Assembly (NCBI RefSeq): GCF_003123685.1 | Contig: NZ_QCYJ01000127.1 | Location: forward strand, 593,095-657,094 | Direction of reading: 5' to 3' | From: Nocardia aurea | Lineage (GTDB): Bacteria; Actinomycetota; Actinomycetes; Mycobacteriales; Mycobacteriaceae | DNA: 64,000 bases | Shown: positions 33,872 through 45,807 of the stretch, one piece after another | Layout: every line of letters begins with the position of its first letter | How positions within the stretch are numbered: position 1 is the first letter of the stretch | Notes under the pieces: generated by a model | Database searches by the model: none | What the model was told of the DNA's origin: nothing | Seen by the model: the letters and a program-made list of their open reading frames with translations, nothing else | Program-made: the position numbers and the translations under genes

Positions 33872-34828
33872 TCAGGACCGCGAGACCAGCGCCCGCAGGA
33901 AGAATCCCAGATTCGCCGGGCGCTCGGCCAGCCGCCGGGTCAGGTAGCCGTACCACTCGTTGCCGTAGGGGATGTAGACGCGCATCGCGTAACCGGCCTC
34001 GGTCAGCCGGGACTGCTCGGCCTCGCGAATGCCGTAGAGCATCTGGTGCTCGAAACGATAGGCGGCCCGGTTCGTTTCGGCCGCCATCGTCTCCGCCGCG
34101 AGGACCAGCATCGGATCATGGGTCGCCACCATCGGATAGCCGTCCCCGTACATGAGTGTCTGGAGACAGCGTAGATACGATTCGGTCACCTCGACGGCGT
34201 GCTGGAACGCCACACCCTGCGGTTCCCGGTAAGCGCCCTTGCACAACCGGATCCGCGAATCCGGCCCGGCGAATTCGGCGCAGTCGGATTCGGTGCGATG
34301 CAAGTAGGCCTGGAGAACCGTACCGAGCCAGGGAAATTCGGGCCGCAGTTCGAGCACCGAGGCCAGGGTGGCGTCGGTGGCGGTGTGATCCTCCGCGTCG
34401 ACGGTCACCCACACCCCGGCCTCGGCCGCCTTCGTGCACAGCACGCGCAGGTTGTCGGTGGCGATGGCGGGGCCGTCGACGGGTAATGCCTGCCCGAGGG
34501 CCGACAATTTGACCGACACCTCCACCGGCGCGACCTCGACGCCGAGCGTCCGCACCCGTCCGAGCGCCGCGAGATCGTTGATGAGCGAGAGGTATTCCGC
34601 CACGGTCGCGTCCGCCCGCGCCCGGTCGGTCGTGTATTCACCGAGGAAATCGACGCTGACCAGCCGGTCGGTGCCGAGTACGGCCGCCACGACCGGAAGC
34701 AGTTCGGTCCTGGTCTCCCCCGCCACGAAGCGGCGGACGATATCAGTGGTGACGGTCGTGCCGGTGAGCACGCGTTTCATGCGCGGCGACCCGGCGGCCG
34801 CGAGGATGACGGGACGCAGCGGATTCAT
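33872..34828 (-). CDS. Proline dehydrogenase
   Basis: A 318-residue FAD-dependent proline dehydrogenase (Rv1188 type; sometimes called pruB or putA) that oxidises proline to 1-pyrroline-5-carboxylate. TIM-barrel motifs: VSVDFLGEYTTD, VSVKLSALGQ, VWVTVDAEDHT, IRLCKGAYREPQGVAFQ, and the C-terminal YRFEHQMLYGIRE and YIPYGNEWYGYLTRRLAERPAN. It lies 73 bp downstream of P5C dehydrogenase, forming the two-gene proline-to-glutamate pathway. Monofunctional, as usual in actinobacteria. Confidence 0.93.
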   Translation of the reverse strand: MNPLRPVILAAAGSPRMKRVLTGTTVTTDIVRRFVAGETRTELLPVVAAVLGTDRLVSVDFLGEYTTDRARADATVAEYLSLINDLAALGRVRTLGVEVAPVEVSVKLSALGQALPVDGPAIATDNLRVLCTKAAEAGVWVTVDAEDHTATDATLASVLELRPEFPWLGTVLQAYLHRTESDCAEFAGPDSRIRLCKGAYREPQGVAFQHAVEVTESYLRCLQTLMYGDGYPMVATHDPMLVLAAETMAAETNRAAYRFEHQMLYGIREAEQSRLTEAGYAMRVYIPYGNEWYGYLTRRLAERPANLGFFLRALVSRS

Positions 34829-34901
34829 CGCCGCCCACTACCCCGCACCGGAATATGCGTTGCCTGGCTCACCGTGCCTCCTGTGCCGTCGGAAATCCCG
34901 C

Positions 34902-36536
34902 TCACACGTCCATATGCGGATAGCGATGCTCGACCGGGGGGACGAACGTCTCCTTGATGGTCCGCGGCGCCACCCACCGCAGCAGATTCAGCGGCGAACC
35001 CGCCTTGTCGTCGGTTCCCGAAGCGCGTGCGCCACCGAAGGGCTGCTGCCCCACCACCGCGCCGGTGGGTTTGTCGTTGATGTAGAAATTGCCCGCCGCG
35101 AATCGCAACGCGGCACTCGCCTGTTCGATCGCGTGCCGGTCCTGGGCGAAGATCGCGCCGGTCAGCCCGTAGGGGGCGGCGGATTCGGCCTCGGCCAGAA
35201 TCGCCGCGTAGGAACCGGGTTCGGCGTCGTCGTAGACGTGTACCGACAGGATCGGGCCGAAATACTCGGTCCGGAAGGACTCGTCGCGTGGATCGTCGGA
35301 CAGCAGCACCGTCGGGCGCACGAACCAGCCTTCGGAATCGTCGTACTCGCCGCCGACCGGGATGGTGATCCCCGCGTCGCGGGCCCGCTCGATGGCGGCC
35401 ACGTTCTTGTCGTAGGCGCGTCGATCGATCAGCGCGCCACCGAATTTCGTCAGGTCGGCGATATCGCCGTATTCGAGCCCGGCCGCCACGTGCAGGAAAT
35501 CGTCGCCCATCACCCGCCAGACCGAGCGCGGTATATAGGCGCGCGACGCGGCGGAACATTTCTGGCCCTGGTATTCGTAGGCGCCGCGGACCATGGCGGT
35601 GCGCAACGCGTCCGGATCGGCCGAGGGGTGCGCGACGATGAAATCCTTGCCGCCGGTTTCACCGACCAGTCGCGGATAGCCGTGATAGCGGCCGATATTC
35701 GCGCCGACCTGCTGCCACAGGTATTGGAATGTCGCGGTGGAACCGGTGAAATGGATTCCGGCCAGCCGGGGATCGCTCAGCGCGACTTCCGACAGCGCCG
35801 CGCCATCGCCGGTCACCATGTTGATCACGCCGGGAGGCAGGCCCGCGGCTTCGAGCAATCGCATGGTGTAGAAGGCGGACAACGTCTGGGTCGGTGACGG
35901 TTTCCAGACCACCGTATTACCCATCAGGGCGGGCGCGGTCGGCAGATTTCCCGCGATGGCGGTGAAGTTGAAGGGGGTGATCGCGTAGACGAAACCCTCC
36001 AGCGGCCGATACTCCAGGCGATTCCACACCCCGGGCGAGGACCGGGGTTGCTGTTCCATGATTTCGCGCGCGAACGCCACATTGAAACGCCAGAAGTCGA
36101 TCAGTTCACAGGGGGCGTCGATCTCGGCCTGGATCGCCGATTTCGATTGACCGAGCATGGTCGCGGCGGCGATGGACTCGCGCCACGGGCCCGCCAGCAG
36201 GTCCGCGGCGCGCAGCAGGATCGCGGCGCGTTCATCGCAGGGTAGCGCGCGCCAGCCCGGCGCGGCCGCGATGGCCGCGTCGATGGCTCCGCGCGCTTCG
36301 GAGTGGGTGATATCGGTGTAGGTCCCGAGGACGTGAGCGTGCCGATGCGGGGCGACGATGGGGTGCCGATCGCCGATACCGGGGCGATGTTTTCCGCCGA
36401 CGACCAGCGGGACATCGACGGATTCGGCGGAGATCTCGGCCAGTCGCGCGACCAGCAGTTCACGCTCCCGGCTGCCGGGTGCGTAGGAATGCACCGGCTC
36501 GTTGCCGGGGACAGGGACAACCGTGACAGCGTCCAT
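34902..36536 (-). CDS. rocA: L-glutamate gamma-semialdehyde (1-pyrroline-5-carboxylate) dehydrogenase
   Basis: A 544-residue aldehyde dehydrogenase (Rv1187; also called pruA). The catalytic cysteine is in QGQKCSAASRAYIP and the general-base Glu region is RLVGETGGKDFIVAHP; the NAD-binding part includes FTAIAGNLPTAPALMGNTVVWKPSP. It converts P5C semialdehyde to glutamate. I start at ATG 36536; TAGCCT (36542-36547) sits 5 nt upstream on the minus strand. It leads the proline-degradation pair. Confidence 0.93.
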   Translation of the reverse strand: MDAVTVVPVPGNEPVHSYAPGSRERELLVARLAEISAESVDVPLVVGGKHRPGIGDRHPIVAPHRHAHVLGTYTDITHSEARGAIDAAIAAAPGWRALPCDERAAILLRAADLLAGPWRESIAAATMLGQSKSAIQAEIDAPCELIDFWRFNVAFAREIMEQQPRSSPGVWNRLEYRPLEGFVYAITPFNFTAIAGNLPTAPALMGNTVVWKPSPTQTLSAFYTMRLLEAAGLPPGVINMVTGDGAALSEVALSDPRLAGIHFTGSTATFQYLWQQVGANIGRYHGYPRLVGETGGKDFIVAHPSADPDALRTAMVRGAYEYQGQKCSAASRAYIPRSVWRVMGDDFLHVAAGLEYGDIADLTKFGGALIDRRAYDKNVAAIERARDAGITIPVGGEYDDSEGWFVRPTVLLSDDPRDESFRTEYFGPILSVHVYDDAEPGSYAAILAEAESAAPYGLTGAIFAQDRHAIEQASAALRFAAGNFYINDKPTGAVVGQQPFGGARASGTDDKAGSPLNLLRWVAPRTIKETFVPPVEHRYPHMDV

Positions 36537-36766
36537 ACCCCAGGCTATCGCCCTTCGCGGCCCGGTGTGCGGCACGCGCCGATCGCGTGTCCCCGGAGGC
36601 TGCCGGGTGGCAATTCGATCAGGCGGAGCCACCGGCGATCGTGGCGGCCGCGCCGAACCGCGGATCGTCGGCCGATCGCGGATCGCGACGCGCGCGGTCG
36701 GCCGCCTTCGACGTTCCGGGTGTCAGGCGATCCGTCGAGCGTCGGCGCACGCCCGGCGCGCTGATC

Positions 36767-37888
36767 TCAGTGCTCGCCGAGCCGTGAGACCGCTGCGTCG
36801 ATGCGCTCGTCGGTGGCGGTCAGGGCGATGCGGACGTATTCGGCACAGCCCGGGCCGTAGAACTCGCCGGGGGCGGCGAGGATGCCGCGTTTTGCCAGCC
36901 AGTCCAGGGTCGTGTGGCAGTTCTCGCCCCTGGTCGACCACAGGTAGAGGCCCGCCTCGGAATGATCGATGCGGAAACCAGCCGCTTCCAGGGCCTTTCG
37001 CAAAATCTCCCGGCGCGCGCGGTACCGTTCGCGCTGCTGCGCCTCGTGCGCGTCATCGCTCAGCGCCGCGGTCATGGCGGCCTGGATCGGGAAGGGCACC
37101 ATCATGCCGGAATGTTTGCGGACTTCGAGCAGTTCCGCGACGAGTTCGGGGTCGCCCACGACGAATCCGGCGCGGTAACTGGCCAGATTGGAGGTCTTCG
37201 ACAGCGAATGCACCGCGAGCAGATTCGTATGGTCGCCGTCGCAGACATCGGGGTCGAGGATCGAGACCGCCCGACCCTCCCAGGTCAGTCCGAGGTAGCA
37301 CTCGTCGGATGCCACGATCGCACCGCGCTCGCGGGCGAAGGCGACGACCTTGCGCAGGTGATCGACGCCGAGCACCTTCCCGGTGGGATTCGACGGCGAA
37401 TTCACGTAGATCAGGGCCGGATTGCGCGGTCCGAGCTGGGTCAGTCCGTCGGCGCGCACCACCTCGGCGCCCGCGAGCAGTGCCCCGACCTCGTAGGTCG
37501 GATAGGCGGCCTCCGGGATGACGACCAGGTCGTCGGCGCCGAGACCGAGCAGTTTCGGCAGTCCGGCGATCAGTTCCTTGGTGCCGATCACCGGCAGGAC
37601 GGCGGCGGGATCGATATCGGTGACCCCGTAGCGCCGCTTCAACGCGTCGACGGCCGCGGCACGCAGTTCGGGCGTCCCGTGCGTGGTGGGGTAGCCGGGG
37701 ACCTCGGCGACCGAATTCAACGCGGCCCTGATCAGCGGTGCCACCGGATCGACCGGGGTGCCGACCGACAGGTCGACGATTCCGCCGGGATGCGCCGCCG
37801 CTTCGGCCTTGACCGCCGCGATGGTGTCCCAGGGGAAGTCGGGCAGCAGCGAGCTGACCCGAATACGAGCCGACACGTGCGAACTCAC
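36767..37888 (-). CDS. dapC: N-succinyldiaminopimelate aminotransferase
   Basis: A 373-residue class I PLP aminotransferase (Rv1178, DapC) for the lysine/DAP pathway. It has IVDLSVGTPVDPVAPLI, VLPVIGTKELI, IYVNSPSNPTGKVL, DECYLGLTWEG and the PLP lysine in HSLSKTSNLASYRAG. It completes a set with dapD and dapE in this window. The GTG start at 37888 overlaps the ferredoxin stop (GTGA); GTG 37876 is an alternative. Confidence 0.93.
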   Translation of the reverse strand: MSSHVSARIRVSSLLPDFPWDTIAAVKAEAAAHPGGIVDLSVGTPVDPVAPLIRAALNSVAEVPGYPTTHGTPELRAAAVDALKRRYGVTDIDPAAVLPVIGTKELIAGLPKLLGLGADDLVVIPEAAYPTYEVGALLAGAEVVRADGLTQLGPRNPALIYVNSPSNPTGKVLGVDHLRKVVAFARERGAIVASDECYLGLTWEGRAVSILDPDVCDGDHTNLLAVHSLSKTSNLASYRAGFVVGDPELVAELLEVRKHSGMMVPFPIQAAMTAALSDDAHEAQQRERYRARREILRKALEAAGFRIDHSEAGLYLWSTRGENCHTTLDWLAKRGILAAPGEFYGPGCAEYVRIALTATDERIDAAVSRLGEH

Positions 37889-38205
37889 TCGCCCATCGGG
37901 GGGAGTTCTTTGATGAACGCCGGATCGAAATCGGTCTTGCCGACCTTGGTCGCACCGCCCGGCGAACCCAGCTCGTCGAAGAAATCGACGTTGGCGTTCA
38001 CGTAGCCGATCCACTGGTCGGGGGTGTCGTCCTCGTAGAAGATGGCCTCGACCGGGCACACCGGCTCACACGCACCACAGTCCACGCACTCGTCGGGATG
38101 GATGTACAGCATGCGACCACCCTCGTAGATGCAATCCACGGGGCATTCCTCGATGCATGCCTTGTCCTTCACGTCAACGCACGGTTCAGCGATGATGTAC
38201 GGCAC
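37885..38205 (-). CDS. fdxA: 7Fe ferredoxin (3Fe-4S/4Fe-4S)
   Basis: A 106-residue ferredoxin (Rv1177, FdxC/FdxA type). The GTG start gives VPYIIAEPCVDVKDKACIEECPVDC, and the second cluster motif is CVDCGACEPVCP. The cysteine spacing (C-x7-C-x3-CP and CxxCxxC-x3-CP) fits one 3Fe-4S and one 4Fe-4S cluster. It is coupled to dapC. Shine-Dalgarno AGGAG, about 8 nt before GTG. Electron partner unknown. Confidence 0.93.
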   Translation of the reverse strand: MPYIIAEPCVDVKDKACIEECPVDCIYEGGRMLYIHPDECVDCGACEPVCPVEAIFYEDDTPDQWIGYVNANVDFFDELGSPGGATKVGKTDFDPAFIKELPPMGE

Positions 38206-38408
38206 TGCCGTTCTCCTAGTCTGGTCCTCACCTGCGGGATGGTCCGCCTGCGAAACCCTATCCCGACACCCCACGTTACTACCGGTCAGCCTGCCCTAAC
38301 TTCCCAGCTCCGGCCCCGGCCGCGTCCACTGTGACGCCCCACCCAGATCCTAGTGCCGCAACCCCGTTCACGCCCGCATCGAGTGACCGATCCCTCCAAC
38401 CCCACCGT

Positions 38409-39026
38409 TCACACCCGCGGCGCGATCTCCAGATCCGCCCACAGCAATTCCAGCGGGAAAGGATCCGAGGCGGCCACAGCGACGGGGCCCATATCGCGGT
38501 GACCGGTGCCGATATGGATATAGGGACCGGTCCGATCCGACAGCGTGTAGCGCTCGATGGTCAGCGCCCCGATCTTGTCGAAGCTCACCAACCAGTAGTG
38601 CGGGATGCCCGCGTCCGCGTAGTCGCTCATCTTGTGCACCCGGTCCCTGCGTTCGGACCAGGTGGACAGCACCTCGACGACGATCACACAGTGCCCCGCC
38701 GCCCACTGCTCGAATTCCGGCAGACACCGGTGCAGCACCGCGTCGGGCTTACGCGCCGTGGGCGGCACCTCCCAGAGCAACACGTCGACCTCGGTGTTGG
38801 TCTCGTAGCCGGAACCGCCACCACTGCCCCGCATCTCGGCGACGGCCGCGCGCTCCAAGGCCAGCGAGAGCCGGGTGCCGACCTTTTGATGGTCACGTCC
38901 GCGCTGCTCACGCGGGACGACGAAACCGTCGACGATCTCCAGCTCGCGGCGGACGTCCTCCTCGATGTCGAGGAAGGTCACCCAGTCGATCGGCGTCGGT
39001 TGCGGGCCCTGCCAGATGACGGTCAC
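38409..39026 (-). CDS. Uma2-family putative restriction endonuclease-fold protein
   Basis: A 205-residue Uma2/DUF820 protein with a PD-(D/E)xK-like core: DGFVVPREQRGRDHQKVGTRL, EVDVLLWEVPPTARKPDAVL, CVIVVEVLSTWSERRDRVHKMSDYADAGIPHYWLV. The D-x(n)-E-V-L pattern resembles the Uma2 active site. Biological role of the family is unclear; it is common in actinobacteria and cyanobacteria. It stands alone, 38 bp downstream of fbiC on the same strand. Probably an accessory gene. Confidence 0.78.
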   Translation of the reverse strand: MTVIWQGPQPTPIDWVTFLDIEEDVRRELEIVDGFVVPREQRGRDHQKVGTRLSLALERAAVAEMRGSGGGSGYETNTEVDVLLWEVPPTARKPDAVLHRCLPEFEQWAAGHCVIVVEVLSTWSERRDRVHKMSDYADAGIPHYWLVSFDKIGALTIERYTLSDRTGPYIHIGTGHRDMGPVAVAASDPFPLELLWADLEIAPRV

Positions 39027-39063
39027 GCCGCGATCGTAACCGTCGTCCGGGGTGCTTCCGTGG

Positions 39064-41664
<2,601 letters not shown>

Positions 41665-41859
41665 GCGCTACACATCCTTCGCTGTCTCCCTCCAGTGCAC
41701 CCGAGTGAGCGTGCGGCAATGCCGCGACCGCGCACACGACGATTGCGGCGCCGCGTACGGCGCAGTCGTGAGCATCACAACCTCGCGACGGCGCGCGGTT
41801 ATTCCATGGGCGCTTCGGCGCGTCGACGGAGGGCGGGAATTTCGTGCCAACATGGCTGT

Positions 41860-42357
41860 ATGTCGCCACCGAGCACCGCACTGGCCGATCCGGCACTGCG
41901 ACCGAGTCCGAAGGCCAAACTGCTGTGGGCCTTGCAGGGGGCGGTGTTCTGGCTGATCGCGGTGGCGGCCGTGCTGATCTGGGCATTCTTCGATTCGGGC
42001 CATCGCGGCTGGCAGGGCGTGGCGCTGGCGGTGGCGATCGTCCTCGGGATCGTCAACGCGACGGTGGTGCCGTGGTGGCGCTACGCGGTGCACCGCTGGG
42101 AGGTGACCGACGAGGCGGTGTACACCAGGGTCGGCTGGCTGACCCAGGAGAGCCGGGTCGCGCCGATCTCGCGCGTGCAGACCGTCGACACCGAACGCGG
42201 ACCCCTCGAACGTCTGCTCGGTCTGGCCACGGTGACCGTCACGACCGCGTCCTCGGCCGGAGCGGTACGCATCGAGGCGCTCGATCTGCCGGTCGCGGAG
42301 GAGACGGTGACCTGGCTGACGCAGATCGCGGCGCTGCACCGCGGGGACGCGACGTGA
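41860..42357 (+). CDS. PH-domain membrane protein, YdbS type
   Basis: A 165-residue protein with two membrane helices (LLWALQGAVFWLIAVAAVLIWAF and GVALAVAIVLGIVNATVVPWW) and a bacterial PH (bPH2) domain: RWEVTDEAVYTRVGWLTQESRVAPISRVQTVDTERGPLERLLGLATVTV. ATG 41860 fits the conserved start; longer in-frame extensions from 41695 lack conservation. It overlaps the next gene (GTGA). YdbS/YdbT pairs are envelope proteins of unclear function; in Bacillus they affect bacteriocin sensitivity. Confidence 0.87.
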   Translation: MSPPSTALADPALRPSPKAKLLWALQGAVFWLIAVAAVLIWAFFDSGHRGWQGVALAVAIVLGIVNATVVPWWRYAVHRWEVTDEAVYTRVGWLTQESRVAPISRVQTVDTERGPLERLLGLATVTVTTASSAGAVRIEALDLPVAEETVTWLTQIAALHRGDAT

Positions 42358-44042
42358 GCGGACCGACCCACGACCCGGCCGCCCGCGCCTCCCCCGCCGA
42401 CGCACCCGCCGTCTCCGATCAGGACAGCTGGTTGCGGCTGGACAGACGAATGCTGTTGATCCATCCGGTCAACGAGGTGGCGAAATTCATTCCGGTGCTG
42501 GTCGGCACCCTGATCCTCGGCACGAGCAGCGGCAATCACGGCTGGAGTCTCATCCCGCTCGCCCTGATCATCGGGTTCGCCCTCACCCGCTGGTTCACCA
42601 CCACCTATCGGATCGGCCCGACCCACGTCGAATTGCGCACCGGGCTGATCCAGCGCCGCACACTGTCGGTGCCGCGCTCGCGAATCCGTTCCGTCGACAT
42701 CGAATCCGATCTGCTGCACCGACTGCTCGGACTGTCGGTGGTGGTGATCGGTACCGGGCAGCAGGCCGAGACCGGCGAGAAATTCCGGCTCGATTCCCTC
42801 GACCGCGCGTTGGTGCCCGCCTTGCGCGCGACCCTGGTCGACCATTTGACCTCGAACGCGAAACCCGCTGGCGAGCAGATCGATTCCGAATCTCTCGACC
42901 ACATCGCGCCGGATGTCGAACCGGTCACCGAACGCGAGATCGGGCACTGGCAGCCGAGGTGGGTCCGGTACGCGCCGCTGTCGCTGACCGGATTCGCGGT
43001 GATCGCCCCGATCGTCGGCGCGGCGTTCCAGTACGGACTCGGCGATATCGTGTTCCGATCGGACGCGGCGCACTCGCTGGAGGAAGGCTCCTCCGCCCTG
43101 GTCGTGCTCGCCGTCTTCGGCGGGGTGGGCGCCATCGTCGCACTTGTCAGCCTGGCCGCCTGTACCCGTTATCTCGCAACCTATTTCGGGCTCAGGGTGC
43201 TCGACAACGGCCGCACCCTGCACCTGCGGCACGGACTTTTCACCAAACGACAGATCACGCTGGATCTCGCCCGATTCCGTGGCGCGACCGTCAACGAGCC
43301 GCTGCTGCTGCGCTTGTCGGGCGCCGCCGAACTCGAGGCGATCATGGTCGGGGAGAACGCGCGTCAGAAGATTCTGCCGCAGGCACCCCGCGCCGCCGTG
43401 GAACGTACCCTGGCCGAACTACTCCGCTCCCGCGCCGCGATCCCCGATGCCGGGGACACGATATCGACTGTCGCACAGGCCGATACGTCCGATCCATCGA
43501 CCCGCGCCTCCCCCGGTTCGCCGTGGACGAGCGCCCAGGGCAGCGTCGCTCTCCGGTCCCACGGCACCGTCGCGCGCCGCCGCCGCCACACCCGGGCACT
43601 CACCCCGAGTCTCATCGCCGCCGCGATCCTGTTGCTGCTCATCGTCATCGGCGTCGACATATCACCGTGGCTGTGGCTGATTCCCGCCGTGCCCGTTCCG
43701 TTCGCGATCGCTCTCGCCGAGGACCGCTACCGAGGTCTCGGCCACGCGGTCATCCCCTCGACTCCGTCGACTCCCGCCTGGCTGATCACCCGCGCCGGAT
43801 CACTCGACCGGGACCGCGACTGCCTCGAAGGCCCCGGCATCATCGGCTGGACCCTCCGCCGATCCTTCTGGCAGCGCCGATCGGGAGTCGCGACCGTCGT
43901 CGCGGCCACCGCGGCCGGAAAGAAGCGGTACCCGGTGGTCGACCTTCCACTGGACGAGGCGTGGGCCCTCATCGAGGCGATCACCCCGGGGCGTCTCGGC
44001 ACCCGTCCGCGGCCCTCGGACCCTTCTCGGGGCACGAACTGA
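42354..44042 (+). CDS. PH-domain membrane protein, YdbT type
   Basis: A 562-residue protein with six or so membrane helices and three bPH2 domains: YRIGPTHVELRTGLIQRRTLSVPRSRIRSVDIE near residue 90, a second near 285 (RVLDNGRTLHLRHGLFTKRQITLDLARFRG), and a third, weaker one near the C-terminus (GSLDRDRDCLEGPGIIGWTLR). It is the partner of the upstream YdbS-like gene. The GTG start overlaps the previous stop. It ends 13 bp before the convergent flavoenzyme. Function unknown. Confidence 0.85.
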   Translation: MSGPTHDPAARASPADAPAVSDQDSWLRLDRRMLLIHPVNEVAKFIPVLVGTLILGTSSGNHGWSLIPLALIIGFALTRWFTTTYRIGPTHVELRTGLIQRRTLSVPRSRIRSVDIESDLLHRLLGLSVVVIGTGQQAETGEKFRLDSLDRALVPALRATLVDHLTSNAKPAGEQIDSESLDHIAPDVEPVTEREIGHWQPRWVRYAPLSLTGFAVIAPIVGAAFQYGLGDIVFRSDAAHSLEEGSSALVVLAVFGGVGAIVALVSLAACTRYLATYFGLRVLDNGRTLHLRHGLFTKRQITLDLARFRGATVNEPLLLRLSGAAELEAIMVGENARQKILPQAPRAAVERTLAELLRSRAAIPDAGDTISTVAQADTSDPSTRASPGSPWTSAQGSVALRSHGTVARRRRHTRALTPSLIAAAILLLLIVIGVDISPWLWLIPAVPVPFAIALAEDRYRGLGHAVIPSTPSTPAWLITRAGSLDRDRDCLEGPGIIGWTLRRSFWQRRSGVATVVAATAAGKKRYPVVDLPLDEAWALIEAITPGRLGTRPRPSDPSRGTN

Positions 44043-44055
44043 ATCCGGCGGCCAC

Positions 44056-45621
44056 TCACCAGTCCGGGCGGCCGATCGAGAGTCGATGCTGAAAGACGTT
44101 GCCGGGATCCCATGTCGCCTTGACCCCGCGCAGCCGTTCGTAATTACCGCCGTAGTACAGACTGTGCCACGGCACCCCGGAGGTATTCCACCGCCGATCG
44201 GCCATATCGGGATCGGGGTAGTTGATGTAGCTGCCGCCGTTGGATTCGTTCGGGACCGGCGCGCCACCGGTCGCCGCGTAGACGTCGCGGAACATCTCAC
44301 GGGCCCAGGCGATCTGACGGTCGTCGTCGCCGGGAATACGCCACGCGGCGTGGATGAGCAGTTTCATGAACGAATTCCGCGCCGAGACCGCGGTGGCATC
44401 GGCCGCCACGGCATTGGTCGCGCCGCCGAAAGGCATGAATTCCAACTGGGATTCACCGATGAAGCGAATATCGCTCATGTAGCGGTACAGGGTCTGCAAC
44501 TGTTCGGCCGAGAACGACTTGCGCAGATACGCGGACTTCGCCTTGACCCGGAACCCGAGCATCCCCTCGGCGTAGTAGACGTTCGCGACGGTATCGGCGT
44601 AGGACGAGGTGGTCGGCGGCGGACCGACCAGCCCGGGTGTCACACCCGCCGATATCGCGGCGACGAACTCGTCGAACATCTTCGCGGCATCGGGCAGGTC
44701 GCCGTCGAGCAGGACGAGTACATCCGAACCCGCGATACCGGGTTTGATGTGCAGCGGCGCGTACAGGCCGGTGAACGGATCGCCCGGCGCGCTGTGCTGT
44801 TCGAAGAACGCCAGGTAGTTGCCGACGAGACGAACGAACGACTCCTCGGTCGCGAACGGCAGCGTCAGCCGCGTGTGCACCATGGTTCCCGGCGGTTTCG
44901 GCAGCGCGCGGGCCGGATCCACACCGTCCGAACTCGAGGAACGCAGCAGATAACGGGTGGCCACACCGAAATTGCCGCCACCGCCGCCGGTGTGCGCCCA
45001 CCACAGATCCGCGTTCGGACCATCCTGGGTCGCCACGACGACCGATGCCGCGCCACTCGAATCGACCGTGACGAGCTCTACCCCGTACAGGTGATCGGCC
45101 ACCAGCCCGAGCCGCCGCGACAGCGGGCCATAGCCGCCACCGCTCATATGCCCACCCGCACCGACCCCTTTGCAGATCCCGGCGGGAAGCGTCACACCCC
45201 AGCCGCCGAGCAACCGCTCGTAGACCGCGCCCAGGTCGGCGCCCGCGTCCACCGAGAACGCGCGATGGGTCTCGTCCCACGACACCGTGTTCAACCGCTG
45301 GAGGTCGACGATCGTGCGCGTCCGGTCGTTGTCCACGAAATCCTCGAACCCGTGTCCACCCGACCGCACCGCGAGCGCGGAACCCTCTTTCACCGACCGC
45401 TCGACCGCGACTCGCACCTCCTCGGCATTGCCCGGCACGAATATCTGCTGCGGTCGCGCGGTGAAACGCCGGTTGTAGCCTCGAGTCGTCAACGCCGCGT
45501 AGTCCGCGTCGCCCGCCCGCACCATGCGCGGTTCCACCGCGTGCGCGACCGGCAGGCCCAGCGTGCTCACCGCAGCGCCCACCACGGGCGCGGCGAGGAA
45601 GCGGCGACGAGACAGCGGCAT
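44056..45621 (-). CDS. Tat-exported bicovalent FAD-linked oxidoreductase (BBE type)
   Basis: A 521-residue flavoprotein oxidase. A twin-arginine signal (MPLSRRRFLAAPVVGAAVS) implies export through TatBC. The FAD domain has RSGGHGFEDF, with the His for 8-alpha-histidyl linkage, and GICKGVGAGGHMSGGGYG, with the Cys for 6-S-cysteinyl linkage. Both attachment residues are present, so bicovalent FAD is expected. The C-terminus carries the BBE element (WDPGNVFQHRLSI). Substrate probably a sugar or alcohol, unproven. Shine-Dalgarno: AGGGGGA. Confidence 0.88.
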   Translation of the reverse strand: MPLSRRRFLAAPVVGAAVSTLGLPVAHAVEPRMVRAGDADYAALTTRGYNRRFTARPQQIFVPGNAEEVRVAVERSVKEGSALAVRSGGHGFEDFVDNDRTRTIVDLQRLNTVSWDETHRAFSVDAGADLGAVYERLLGGWGVTLPAGICKGVGAGGHMSGGGYGPLSRRLGLVADHLYGVELVTVDSSGAASVVVATQDGPNADLWWAHTGGGGGNFGVATRYLLRSSSSDGVDPARALPKPPGTMVHTRLTLPFATEESFVRLVGNYLAFFEQHSAPGDPFTGLYAPLHIKPGIAGSDVLVLLDGDLPDAAKMFDEFVAAISAGVTPGLVGPPPTTSSYADTVANVYYAEGMLGFRVKAKSAYLRKSFSAEQLQTLYRYMSDIRFIGESQLEFMPFGGATNAVAADATAVSARNSFMKLLIHAAWRIPGDDDRQIAWAREMFRDVYAATGGAPVPNESNGGSYINYPDPDMADRRWNTSGVPWHSLYYGGNYERLRGVKATWDPGNVFQHRLSIGRPDW

Positions 45622-45807
45622 CTGTTCCCCCTGCTTGGAGTGTCTGTATTGGCGAACCAGACACTAGCTGTTCGTCGGTTACCGCGTGAAACATCCCCGC
45701 GCGGCTGCCATCCCGGCCCGGATCGGACGCCGCGGGCACGGCGACAGTCGCGCTATCGAGCGTCTGTGCGGTGTGGCTGATCGGTTGCCGGGTTGCGGCG
45801 ACGTTGA

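Noticed and set aside
36537..36766. A gene in the gap between rocA and dapC
   Set aside because: Open frames here are Arg-rich shadows; no start site or motif. I see nothing functional beyond the rocA -10 box.
38206..38408. A tRNA or small gene between fdxA and the Uma2 gene
   Set aside because: No cloverleaf, TΨC-loop-like GGTTC-A element or convincing frame was visible.
45622..45807. c-di-AMP (ydaO-type) riboswitch before the KimA-like gene
   Set aside because: I could not find the conserved helices or loops, and the gap is short.
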